From the NCBI GenBank assembly GCA_943704525.1, contig CALSCQ010001305.1:1-36383 (forward strand): 36,383 nt of DNA. The letters run 5' to 3'. The stretch's first letter is position 1. Each line of letters starts with the position of its first letter. The position numbers were made by a program, and so were the translations under genes. This stretch comes from Pigoraptor vietnamica. Taxonomy: Eukaryota > Opisthokonta > Filasterea. This document shows, in pieces, positions 23,721-36,245 of this stretch. A model generated the notes under the pieces. It was not told the origin of the DNA. It saw only the letters and a list, made by a program, of their open reading frames with translations, and made no database searches.

Positions 23721-25789
23721 TGTATGTGTGTGTGTGTGTGTGTGTGTGTTTGGGGGGGAGGGTGCGGCGATGAGGGAATGGGTCGCAAGCGAAGGACGCG
23801 GTGTGCGGCTTGATGTTCACGCGTGTGTTGGGACTCGCAGCACGGACGGCATCAGCAATCCCGAGCGCACGTACTCGGGTCGCCGCCGTGGCATCGCAGT
23901 GCAAACGGACGCCATTGTGTTGCCGAGCGACCAAAATGCAGCCGCCTTCGTGTCGGTGTCGTCGCGGATGGTACGTGCCCAGCGGCAAGGGCGCGCCCTC
24001 TTGCAGCCTTATTCGTGCGTGCTCTTCATGGCGTGGGCGAGCATTTGCAGTGTGGCCGTCGCTCATCCGCCGACTGCAGGGCTCCTCGAATAAGCTGAAC
24101 CAGTCGTCGAAGGCGCGCAGCCGCTTCAAGCTCAACAAGGTCGGCCCCATGCCCGCGACCTTCGACATTGAAGAGGAGGCCATGGAGGACGACGGCGACG
24201 GAAAGAGGTGGGCGGTCGTTCTGTGGCGTGCTCGTGCATGCGAAGCATATGTCGGTGTTTCCACTAGTGTTTAACTCCCACGCAGGCGGCGGTCCGTGCG
24301 CCACAACGTGCGCGCGCGAATGAACGCCGTGCAGCTGTACTGGCACGACCTCAAGATGGCCTACAGGCGCTTCCGCACGCGCCGGCGCGACCCCGTCCCC
24401 CTCTGGCGCAATGTGATGAAGGACGTCGAGGGTGCGCCCGTTGTTGCGCACGGCATTCTGCGCAGTGTCCCATCGTGGTCTTGTCGCCTGTTGAACCGCA
24501 CAGCGTTGCGTCGGCTGTTTCTCACACGCGCGCGTGCGCAGGCCACTTTGGCACGGGCGTCGCGTCCTTCTTCGTCTTTGCGCGCTGGGTGTTCCTCCTG
24601 AACCTGCTCCTGGCGGTCATGTGGACGGCGTTCGTCGTCATCCCACAGGCCATCGACTTTGATTACAGCCTCACAAAGACAGAGTCATTCCGCGCGCAGA
24701 ACCTCTTGGACGGAAAGGTCCGTTGTCCCCTTCTACGACTGTGGCCTTCGCCGCGCAGCCTCGCGCTGTTCTTCGCCGGTGTGTGCGCGTGCTTGCTTGT
24801 GCGCTGGCACTGATGACGCTCCCCCCGCGCCGCAGGGCTCGATGGGGCTGATGTGGGCCTTTTACGGCGGCTACTTCGACCGGCTGTCGTCGGGGTACCG
24901 CATGGACCTCGCGTACATTCTCGCGATTGTCATTATGTTCTTTGCGAGCTTCTTCCTCATCCTCGGCAGCATCAGCGCGGCGTGGGACCCAAAGTCGCGC
25001 GAGGGCGGCGCGCTCGTGCGGCAGGACACCAAGTACCCCTTCAGCACGATGGTGCTTGCGTCGTGGGACCACTCGCTCGTCGTCCAGGCCGGCGTCGAAA
25101 ACCTCCGTCTCGGCATCGCCAACACGCTCCAGGTGGGGGACGCCGCTCACGTGACCACCCGAATCAACGTGCCGTGCGTGTCTCAGTCCCATCATGTTCC
25201 CTGACCATTAACACTTTCAATTCTAGGACCGCCTGTCGGAGGCCAAAGTGGACAACCTCGAGCGCGGCCGCACAAGGTGAGTCGCGCGCTGTTGCGTACA
25301 TGCATGCGTGCGTCGGTTGTGTGGTCGTTGCTGACACGCCCCTCCGCAGGCGAGAGCGGCTGATTCTCGCGGGATGGCGCACGCTGGCGTGGCTGACGAC
25401 CTTGTGGGTGCCCTCTGCCGCGCTCGTGTTTGCTGATGCCTTTTGCTTTCCCATCGCGTCGTCCTTGAACATGGGCGCGTAGACGCTCTTCTTTCCCCCT
25501 TTCTTCAAACGTTATTCAAACGCAACCGCCAACTCATCGATCCCATTTATTTTGCAGCTTGATTATGGGCGGCGCCTTCACGGCCATCTACTACCTCGTG
25601 CAGTGGTCCAACCCGGGGTCCACGACGCACTCGTCGTTCCTCGAGACGTACTCTGTGTCGATTCTTTTCTCCCTCATCAACGGCATTGTGCCCAACATCA
25701 TCCAGCAGGTCGTGAAGCTTGACAAATTCAGCACGGGGCGCGCCGAGCTCAACGCGACGATTGGACGGTGCGTTGCCTATTCGTGGCAA

Positions 25790-25833
<44 letters not shown>

Positions 25834-25845
25834 TGTGTGTGTGTT

Positions 25846-25894
<49 letters not shown>

Positions 25895-27378
25895 TTGTGT
25901 GTGTGTGCGCGTGTGTGCGCTTGTGTGCGTGTGCGTGTGTGTGATCTGTGTGTGCGCGCGCACATCTGGCACCCTTGCGACATTGCTGACTGCCGCACAC
26001 GGCGCGCAGCATCTACATTCTCCGCATCGTGAACCTCTACGTGCTCCTGTACTCCCTATACGCCAAAGTCCGCTCGAAGGCAAGTGACGCACTGATGGCG
26101 CGCTTTGAATCCGCCTAACGCGCACATGGCGTTTTCCTGCTCACGCTTCTCTCCACCTCCCTCTCCCCCCTTGCTCACGCAGACGTTCGTTGGGTGCGCG
26201 CTGACCTTCGTCGGCCAGGAATTCTACCGCCTCGTGCTCATCGACATTATCGTGCAGTCGGTGACGCAGTTGGTGATGAAGTTTGGGTACAAATTCTACA
26301 AGAAGAAGCGCGGGCAGGAGTACCGCCGCGAGTTTGACATATCGCAGGGCGTCCTCTCGATTGTCTACAGGCAGGCGCTCATATGGGTGGGTGTCGCGCT
26401 CCCATCCCCGCCCTCCTACGCTTCACGCGCACGCAACCCATTCTTATCCCTCGCCACACGCACACACGCACGCCCCCATTCTCCTCTTCTCCACCGTCCT
26501 TGTCAACGTATGGCTGTTTGATGAGGCTGCATCTCGTGGCGTGTAAATTTTTCACCGCAGTCGTTTTGTGCACCCCTTCCGTGCGTCTCACCGTTCACCG
26601 CCCGCCTTTCTCGCAGACGGGCTCGCCCGCGTGTCCGCTGCTGCCGTTCATCGGCTGCCTTTCGAACGCCAATTTCTTCTTTCTGTACTATCTGATCGTG
26701 AATAAGACGTGCCGCCCACCCCGCAAGCGCTGGAACCAGTCGCGCAACAGCGCCTTCTTCTTCACCATCCTCGGCACAACGCTCGTCTGCACCATCATCC
26801 CCGTCACGCTCGTCCTCACAAGGTGCGCTCTCGCAGCACGCCGCGTATCGCCGCCGTCCGTGTTTACGTGCGCGCGCAGCCATGCGCTTGTTGTTGTACC
26901 GTGGCGTGGTCTCATTTTCCCTCGACCTCTGCCACTCGCGCACTCGCAGCTACAAGCTGCTGTGCGGGCCGTACATGGACCCCAAGTACGACAGCGCCTA
27001 CGACGCCTTCTCCGAGTTTATCAAGGAGCAGCCCAAGGCAGTGCGCATCACAATCCAGTGGATCGCATCCCCGGCCATCGTCGGGCCGATGGTCTGCGTG
27101 CTGTGGTGGGTCTCGTGTGCTTGTGCGTGTGTGCTTGTGCGTGTGTGTTTGTATGTGTGCTTGTGTGTGTGCTAGTGCGTGTAGGCGGGTATGCAAGTGT
27201 GCGAGGTCGAGTGCATGGCCAACCGCTGCTGACGGATGCGCGGCGCAGCGTCACAATCTACTTTATGCACATCCGCGTCAAGCGAGAGCAGTCCAAGCAG
27301 GAGGAGCTGCGCCAGCAACTCGAACAGGAGCGCCTCGACAAGAAGTACATCCTCGAAACATACGGCGCGCACGTGTGA
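23228..27378 (+). CDS. TMC: Transmembrane channel-like (TMC) protein
   Basis: Homologue of the TMC family, anoctamin-like ten-helix membrane proteins that form mechanosensitive or leak cation channels in animals. Fourteen exons: 23228-23616, 23841-23970, 24080-24207, 24286-24431, 24542-24717, 24836-25132, 25227-25276, 25350-25478, 25558-25767, 26010-26079, 26183-26386, 26617-26822, 26950-27105 and 27249-27378, giving 806 aa. The family signature CWETxVGQE appears as CALTFVGQE (580-588). FGTGVASFFVFARW, GIVPNIIQQ and VYRQALIW also fit. The N-terminus (about 200 aa) is polar and low complexity. The C-terminus is a charged helix (EELRQQLEQERLDKKY), probably coiled coil. Intron 10 appears to be GC-AG (AAG/GCAAGT at 26080); GTCCGC at 26069 is an alternative in phase. 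Introns 1, 9 and 13 carry TG tracts. Confidence 0.9.
23617..23759 (+). repeat. (TG)n tract at the 5' end of TMC intron 1
   Basis: The TG array begins at the 5' splice site itself (23617), runs to about 23749 with CT interruptions, and ends in a G run (23751-23759). The donor GT cannot be distinguished from the repeat by sequence, so slippage or alternative donor use is possible. Confidence 0.95.
25792..25956 (+). repeat. (TG)n tract in TMC intron 9
   Basis: An imperfect TG array with regular TTTG interruptions every 10-20 bp. The intron is 25768-26009 and has TGCTGAC shortly before the acceptor. Confidence 0.95.
27115..27176 (+). repeat. TG-rich tract in TMC intron 13
   Basis: GTGTGCTTGTGCGTG-type repeats fill the first half of intron 13 (27106-27248). 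CTGCTGAC lies about 20 nt before the acceptor. Confidence 0.9.
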
Positions 27379-27653
27379 AACGGCAACCGCGAACACGCGA
27401 CCGCTGTCACTCGCGCGTACTCATGCTCTCGCTCTCGTTCGCGTCCCGTCCGCATCGCGGCCGTTTGCTCTGCCGCGACGGCGTGGTCACGGAGTGCTGC
27501 ATTTCATGTTGGCGATAGCCGCACACATCGCCTTTGCGCATCGCATCGGCATTTGCTCGTGTAAAGTGGGATCGGTGCTTGGCTCCAACGAACCCTTCAA
27601 CTGTCAAACTTTTTGCGTGTTGTGTGTTATTTCAGCCGACTTGATGCGTAAAT
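27379..27653. other. Convergent TMC / F-box 3' region
   Basis: 275 bp between the two stop codons. It is moderately GC-rich and becomes T-rich toward 27600-27635. It should contain both 3' UTRs. No gene is visible. Confidence 0.6.
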
Positions 27654-30352
27654 CTACTCGGATTTTCGACGCGCCCGCTGCGCGCGCGCGTTACTGTCGT
27701 CTGACGGACCCGCCGCAGACGACCCAAGGCTGTGGCGCGACAACGGCCGGCGAAAGGCACCGCCGTAGGAGAGAGCGGCGCTTGTGCACGCGCCGAAATC
27801 CCACACCTGCGGTGCAAGGCGCGGTGAGGAACGATTGCGACAGCAGCATCACTGCGCCGCACACAACCAGATTGCGCGACAGGTGCGAAGGTGGCTTGGC
27901 ACAAAATTGACGAAAAGAAACAAGGAAAGCGGGACATCCACAAACAGTACGACACACGGGTAGAAGAAAGTGGGACAAACACACGGGTAGATGAAAGTAC
28001 ACACAGAACGGAACCGTTGCAGCGCAGCGCACCTTGATGTGGCCGTTAATGTCGCCAGAAACGATGCGGCGCTGGTCGAAGGCCACCGACGAGAGCGCGC
28101 AGCCGTGGGCGAGGGGAATGGTGTGCTCGCACAGGCCATCGGGAAGGGACCATATCTGCGCAGCACCACGATCAACAAGCTGCGCCAGCAACTCGAACAG
28201 GAGCGCCTCGACAAGAAGTGCATCAAACCGCGCACACGAGAACAGAGACACAGTGACAGTCACGGGCGCCTGACAACACGAAGAAAGCAATGCGAACACA
28301 CGAGGACAATGAGTTCTCACACAAGACTACATTGCGATGCACGCAATCCAAAGCACGGTCGAGAGGGACTCTGAGAGGGACTCTGCGCACGGCACGTGCC
28401 TTGATGCTCCTGTCTGCGGATCCGCTGATGAGTCGCTCCCTCTCAAACCGAATGCACGTCACGGCGCCTGCGGGGAAAGAGCAGCCAGAGTCAGACCATA
28501 CGTCAGTGTGAAACACCGAGATTGCCAAACACGAATAAGCATATCTCTGTGCATGTGTGTGCGCGCGCCTGCGCCATGCACCACCACCCACCAAGGTGGC
28601 CATAGAGCATCGAAATCCCGCGCCCGAGCACAACGTCCCACACGCCGATGCTGTTGTCCGACATCCCCCACGCGACGCGCTGCGTGCCGTGGTGCCGGTC
28701 AAGCGCAATGCACAGCGCGCGCGTGCGGCGGCTCGTCTCGAGCGCCGTCGATATCCACGTGTCCCCGCGCACGCCCAGCTCCAGCAGCGGATCGCGCTCC
28801 CACGCAACCGCGCCTCCAGAGTCCACCGCGACCGTCTGCAGTCCCACGACGTGAAAGGCCGTTTCGGGCTCACCGTCCTCCGCTCCCCACAGACGCTTCG
28901 CGGCGCGGGCGGGCGACGCAATGGACGAGACGCGGCTGATGCCCACCGACCACGACGACGCGCCGCCAAGCACAGGGCCAGCGTCGGCACCGGGGGACGA
29001 CGCGACCGATGGCACGCTCGCGAGTGGGCGGCGCACGCGCGACACGTGAATGTCCCAACTCCCAGGGGAGGCCACGTCGCCGGTCGGCCGCAGCGCGCGA
29101 ATGCACGCGACTGAAACGGCGCCCTCGGCGTTTGCGCGGATCGCCCACACACGCACGTCGCCGCAGGACGACAGGGTCACCAGCGCGCCCTCGCGCAGGC
29201 GCACGCGAACAAGCGCGAGGTCGTCACCCGAAGCAAACTCGCACGCCGCGCGCCCTGCAGCAACGGACCACAGCGCCCCGTGCCCCCCCTCCATGCCAAC
29301 CGCAAGCAGCTCGCGCGAGTGGCCGGCACCAAACGACACGCACAGGGGCGGCGCACGGCACGCAATGTCCGCGTGCGCCGCTGCGTTCCCGTCCGTCAGT
29401 TCCGCAGCGCCGCCGTCTGAGTGGGCGGCATCGTGCGTGTGCAGACTCCACAGGCGCAGGAGTGGTCGATTTCGAAATAACACCACGAGGTGCGCGCCGC
29501 TCGGCGACAGCTCCAGCGCAGACACGGCGCCGTCGCCACCGCCCCACGCCGACACATTCTCTGCATCACTCGCCGCGTCGTTCGCCGTCGCATAAACAGC
29601 GTTCGGGACGTGAGTCAACGCCGGACCGCCAACTTCGAAGCAGTCGCATCGACCGCGGCGCCAGTTGGAGTAGATCGCGTAGAGCTCGCGCCAGCGACGG
29701 CGCCGGAGGCCGCCCGAGTGCTTTGTGCGTTCCGTCGCGACGTCGCCGAAGCGGCCGAGGAAGAGCCCCTTCCACCTGCGCCAGCGGACACATGTGAGGA
29801 GACCTGCAGACAGATAAAACAAGGCGAAATGGCGCCCACGTAACCCCTCTCCACTCACTCTGCTGCTCTGCTCGCAGACGCACACAGCACATGGCAACCA
29901 CTGGCAAACCTCAAAAAATGACGAACTGGAGAGACTGCATCGTGTACGGTGCGACAGGAAGAACAGGCCAAATTCACAGCGGAAACGCGGAAGGTGGACT
30001 CACAAGAACGGGTCGTTGGCCAGCCGATGCCATCGCACAGACACCTGCAAAACAAATAATTGCCAAGCGATTAGCCAAGCAACGAAATACGCTCAAAGCC
30101 ACTCTGCCACTCACGCACGTGCAATGGCCCCGCACGCATGCGAATGCGCAAATCATGTGCGTTCCGACTCAAAAGTAGCTCTCACACGCCAGCTCGTTCA
30201 AGCCGAAGACAAGCGTGACCCCCCCCCCCTCCCCCCCACTCCCCTCTCACACCCACCTGCGCATTCCTGCACAAGTCTCGCGCCCCAAGGTACCCGAAGA
30301 TGTGAAGAATGACCTCGTCGCTCAGTGCGCCGAGCGTTCCCTCAACACGCAT
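27654..30352 (-). CDS. F-box/WD40 protein, putative SCF substrate receptor
   Basis: Likely substrate-recognition subunit of an SCF ubiquitin ligase, with an F-box for Skp1 and a WD40 propeller for substrate. Exons on the minus strand: 30352-30257, 30044-30004 (41 nt), 29775-28592, 28467-28400, 28155-28033 and 27806-27654, giving 554 aa. The F-box starts at LSDEVILHIFGYL (10-22) and runs across two introns into VSVRWHRLANDPFLWKGLF. WD-type repeats include DGAVSALELSPSG, GDVRVWAI, NSIGVWDV, GAVTCIRFERERLISGSADR and RRIVSGDINGHIKVWDF. The tail ends RRKSE. Intron 4 appears to be GC-AG (AAG/GCACGT at 28399), which alone keeps SIK joined to IWSLPDG. Intron 4 holds a partial copy of the neighbouring TMC last exon in antisense. 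The subfamily is not identified. Confidence 0.87.
28156..28219 (+). repeat. Partial copy of the TMC last exon inside F-box intron 4
   Basis: 28178-28219 is identical over 42 bp to 27305-27346, in the same orientation, 873 bp away. Upstream, CTGCGCAGC plus ACCACGATC resembles the start of TMC exon 14 (GGCGCAGC, GTCACAATC). Downstream, AACCGCGCACACG resembles AACCGCGAACACG past the TMC stop. CTGCGCAG (28156-28163) is a palindrome used as the acceptor of F-box exon 5 on the minus strand. Confidence 0.9.
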
Positions 30353-30718
30353 TGTCAAAGGGTCTCCAGCGGCGATATGTCGCACGCGCGAAAACAACGT
30401 AAAAAAAAGACAAACTACGCACACGCCGCACGCGCGCGCAAACCCGCGCCGCCGCACGTGACTACGAACACAGAGAAGCGAATGCGCTAAGACGACCTGC
30501 GAAGTCCAGGGACTGACTCCTGGAGCCTTTTTTGCTGCAGGCGAAAGTCGGTGCTACAACCAAACGTGTGCATGTCATCACCCTACTGGCGTCATCAAAA
30601 TTCTGTTGCCACTGGACGCTCACCCACACAGACACCTTGCAAAGGCAGTTACTCTTCAACCGTTCACACACACTCACACACACACTCACTCACTCACACA
30701 CACACACACACACACACA

Positions 30719-30774
<56 letters not shown>

Positions 30775-30867
30775 TATAAGTTTCTCGTCTCGCAATGAAG
30801 TCGGACCATTCAGCTTGCTCACAGTCATTATATTTACAACTGTGCCACGCACACATCTACCGGCACA
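30353..30867. promoter_or_regulatory. F-box upstream region and 3' flank of the type I protein gene
   Basis: GCACGTGA at 30454-30461 stands about 100 bp upstream of the F-box ATG. The frame containing the F-box ATG extends upstream with no stop to 30457, so a longer N-terminus cannot be excluded. The rest is the 3' flank of the next gene, with the CA/TG array. No other gene is visible. Confidence 0.5.
30665..30771 (-). repeat. (CA)n/(TG)n microsatellite 3' of the type I protein gene
   Basis: A long CA array on the plus strand with ACTC and AGAC interruptions. It begins about 97 bp past the stop codon of the minus-strand gene, so it reads as TG if it is in that 3' UTR. Confidence 0.95.
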
Positions 30868-31722
30868 TCACTGCGCTGGCAATGCCTGACCCTCCTCGCC
30901 CCGCAAGAGCGGCTCCTGCGCCGCGGACGTCGCCGCAACCGCCGCCGCCCTTCTCCTGAAGAGAACCACACCGCCCACGACGAGCGCGCAAAAGGCCAGC
31001 GCGGCGCCAAGCGAAGCGCCCACCATCGCCGCGGCCAAACCCCCACTACTCACGCGCGATCCGCCTGACACGTCAGTGGGTGCACTGCTGCAATCGCACG
31101 CCAGCGTCGTCCCCGCCGGCCGCGTGGACGGGTCGCAATAGCTCTCGGCGACGGGTGCATCGGCGCCCACGTCGTAACACACCGCCCGCATCGCCATCGT
31201 GCAGAAGCCCTGCTCCGAAGGCGCGCAGGCACTCGAGAGTCCCGTGCGCCACGCGGTGCAAGTCTTTTGGATCGTCCATTGCGTCGGCATAGTGACCCGA
31301 CTCGTGCTCGACGTCCAGCCGCCAATCTGCACCGTCAGTGAGCTGCCGGCCCTCCCGACGACCGCCGGCGTGATGATGCAGTTGCCGAATGCCGACTCAA
31401 AGGGGACATCGCCCCCCGAAATGCGGAACTTGGACTGCACGAGGTCGGCGAACCTGGACTGGTCATTGTAGAGAAGGCCAGCCACGACGGGCGACTGTCC
31501 GTACCCGCAGCTGATGGCGTCGCTCACGGTCGCATAGTTCGGGCCGCCCTGGTTATATGTGGTGATGCTCACCCAATTCCACGCGACGTCGGTCGGCGGG
31601 GCGCTGCACACCGCGAGGGGCCAGTTATCCCCCGGAAGGCCTTCTGCGTCGCATGCCGAGAGCAACAAAATGGCCGCAAGCACGGCGACAAACGAACGGA
31701 CGCGCGCGCCCACGTGACGCAT
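30868..31722 (-). CDS. Type I membrane protein of unknown family
   Basis: A single-exon frame gives 284 aa from ATG 31722. An in-frame ATG at 31824 would add 34 polar residues before the signal peptide, so 31722 is preferred. Residues 1-24 (MRHVGARVRSFVAVLAAILL...) form a signal peptide with cleavage likely near SACDA. The ectodomain of about 195 residues has around ten Cys and many Ser, Thr and Gly; it ends in CDCSSAPTDVSG. A single membrane helix follows (AMVGASLGAALAFCALVVGG), then FRRRAA and a short tail with QEPLLRGEE, an acidic dileucine-like signal of the type that routes proteins to endosomes or the vacuole/lysosome. I do not recognise the ectodomain. It is divergent from Rpt6, 535 bp away. 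Function unknown. Confidence 0.7.
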   Translation of the reverse strand: MRHVGARVRSFVAVLAAILLLSACDAEGLPGDNWPLAVCSAPPTDVAWNWVSITTYNQGGPNYATVSDAISCGYGQSPVVAGLLYNDQSRFADLVQSKFRISGGDVPFESAFGNCIITPAVVGRAGSSLTVQIGGWTSSTSRVTMPTQWTIQKTCTAWRTGLSSACAPSEQGFCTMAMRAVCYDVGADAPVAESYCDPSTRPAGTTLACDCSSAPTDVSGGSRVSSGGLAAAMVGASLGAALAFCALVVGGVVLFRRRAAAVAATSAAQEPLLRGEEGQALPAQ

Positions 31723-32257
31723 GGCGGCAGTGCACTCCGGACTCGCCCCCGGCGTGTGCTGTGGGAGGAATCGCACGTAAAGTGGTTCGCCGTTTTCAGT
31801 GCGGACATCGGCGTCGGCAAACATCGCATGGCAGTATCACGTGATTAACTTGAAATTGCGAGATCTCGGGATATAATTAACCGAAAGTTCGGCAATGCTG
31901 TGAAAGGGAACAAACGTTCGAATGTGGGCCATAAGCAGCTCACCTTGTGTTGTCTTACCATGCAGTTTCTATGAGATGTATGATGGTGAAGAATCGACTT
32001 TTTGACCTGGAGTAGTCCCCACCCTAGTCCCCAGTTCCCTCTTGTACTTGGCGTCCATCTGTTTCAGTGCTCGGTTTTAAAGCAACGTTTTTACGCACTG
32101 CTCTTCACCCGTTACTACCGGAGGATCCCCTGTTCCTCAGATCTCTGCTTGGGATCGTGTGCTTATCGGTTGTTTTGCCGTGCGCGTGCCTTTGTGCGGC
32201 CGTCAGCTGACGACACACTTGCACTTGGCGAATCGAAGTGCTCACCAACTCGCGGCC
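31723..32257. promoter_or_regulatory. Divergent type I protein / Rpt6 promoter
   Basis: TCACGTGA is at 31837-31844. It is followed by A/T-rich sequence with GATATAATTAA near 31869, a weak TATA candidate. 31980-32250 is of mixed composition up to the Rpt6 ATG in GGCCATGG. No gene is visible. Confidence 0.5.
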
Positions 32258-34555
<2,298 letters not shown>

Positions 34556-34985
34556 ACGAATGTCAATACACTGGCAATACGATGGTTGAGTGTTGTTACA
34601 CGAAGGCAGGCAATGGGTGAGGGTTACTATTGTTACACCCATTGACTCCGGATTACTCGGCGTAAATTTCGGAACAGTGTCGTGTGCCAATTGATTCAAA
34701 GCTCGAGTATTGCGCATCTTCCCTTCGTGTTGTCGCTCGATCGAACGCAAGGAGGGGCTTGCCAGAGGGCGGAAGGAGGGCTCTTTTCACAGCGTCGACT
34801 GTTTGCGAGAAGCCGGCTCTGTTGTCTGGCAATTAGTTTTTTTTTCCACGGTTTGCCGCACTTCACTCGCACGTGGATTGCGCCTTCGCCTCAGAACAGT
34901 CGTTTAATTCGCGGCCCACGTGGAAAAGCGCAGTCGCTTGGGTGCTTCGCTGTCTGTCTCTGCCCAGCGGGGCGGCGATCGGAGA
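34556..34985 (+). promoter_or_regulatory. Rpt6 3' / SNW1 5' intergenic region
   Basis: TCCGGATTA is at 34647-34655, as in the ATP synthase/RBMS promoter. GCACGTGG and CCACGTGG occur near 34870 and 34917, and a T9 run at 34838. No gene is visible. The Rpt6 3' UTR and the SNW1 promoter share this 430 bp. Confidence 0.5.
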
Positions 34986-36245
34986 ATGTCGCTCCTGACA
35001 AGGTGGGCCATTACGCCTTCGGCCGGCGCCTGTGCTTTTTTGGATGGAGTCCTGATGTAGTGACAAAGTGTGGTGGGGCGTGTGATGTAGGGACAAGTGC
35101 CGTCCGTTTCCTCACCGACCCTTTCATGCCTCGCGGCTGCGCAGCATACTCCCTGCGCCGTCTCAGCGCCCGCTCTACGACGAGGGCGACGACGATGATG
35201 CGCTCGAGAACGCGTTCAAGGTGACGTCTGGAGGCAACCCCGTCTGTTTTTGGGACACACTCGTCGCTGTGTGCGGTTACTGCTGTGTTTGTGTATATGG
35301 AGGCGTGCTGCAAATTGACTGTGAATGCAACTGCGTGGTGCGCGTGCAGGAGACACAGGGCAAGCGTGGCGGTCCGCCGCCCTACGGCAAGAGGAAAGGG
35401 TTCATTCCGCGGACAGAGGACGTGAGTGCGCGCTGGTGATCGTGCCGCACGTGCATTGGGCGTTGTTTCAATGTGTGTTGGGCATATGTCTCTCTCGTTG
35501 GCCTCATGCACTCTGCGCGTTGAAGAGCTGTGCGGGGAGCTGTCGCTCACCCGCTGTTCTGTTGCAGGACTTTGGCGATGGCGGCGCATTCCCCGAAATT
35601 CACGTGGCGCAGTATCCCCTTGGTATGGGCCGCAAGAAATCGGCCGTGGGCGGAAACACGGGGACTGTGGCGCTGTCGACGGACGCGCAGGGCCGCGTGC
35701 AGTACGACGCCGTTGTGCGTCAGGGTCTCGGCAAGGACCGCGTCGTGCACTCGCGCGTGGATGCGCTCGTCCCCGCGGACCGTGTGGCACAGGAGGAGGG
35801 CGGGCTGCTGAGGCGGCCGGACGACGAGGTCGTTGCGAAGACGACGGCGGACACGAAGGCGGCGCTCGAGAAGATTGTGCAGTCGAAGATTGCCGCGGCC
35901 GTTCCCGCGAAGCTGGCGGAGGCGCAGGCGCCCGCGCAGTACATTCGGTACACGCCGGCACAGCAGGGGGAGGCGTTCAACTCTGGCGCGCAGCAGCGCA
36001 TCATCCGGATGGTGGAGATGCCCAAGGACCCGATGGAGCCACCCAAGTTCAAGACAAACAAGAAGGTGCCGAAGGGGCCGGGGAGCCCGCCGGCGCCCGT
36101 CCTCCACTCGCCGCCGCGCAAGCTCACGCAGAAGGAGCAGGACGACTGGAAGATCCCGCCTTGCATCAGCAACTGGAAAAACCCGAAGGGGTACACAATC
36201 CCCCTTGACAAGCGCCTCGCCGCCGACGGGCGGGGGCTCCAGGAG
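34986..36245 (+). CDS. SNW1: SNW1/SKIP/Prp45 splicing factor, 5' part
   Basis: SNW-domain protein of the activated spliceosome (yeast Prp45), also a transcription coregulator in animals. Exons seen: 34986-35002 (17 nt), 35145-35220, 35350-35421 and 35568-36245, giving the first 281 residues. Exon 1 codes MSLLT and joins in phase to SILPAPSQRP, matching the SKIP start. PPPYGKRKGFIPR, DFGDGGAFPEIHVAQYPLGM and IPPCISNWKNPKGYTIP are nearly universal in the SNW domain, and APAQYIRYTP is intact. The frame reaches a donor at 36246 (GAG/GTGGGG) after LAADGRGLQE; the C-terminal helical half lies outside the window. Confidence 0.95.

Noticed and set aside
29804-29897. Start of the F-box gene at the long open frame near 29897
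   Set aside because: That region is intron: the F-box continues only if exons 30352-30257 and 30044-30004 are joined to 29775.
30868-31722. Viral envelope-like origin for the type I membrane protein
   Set aside because: Only generic features (signal peptide, one helix, Cys) are shared; no fusion peptide or heptad repeats, and neighbours are ordinary cellular genes.
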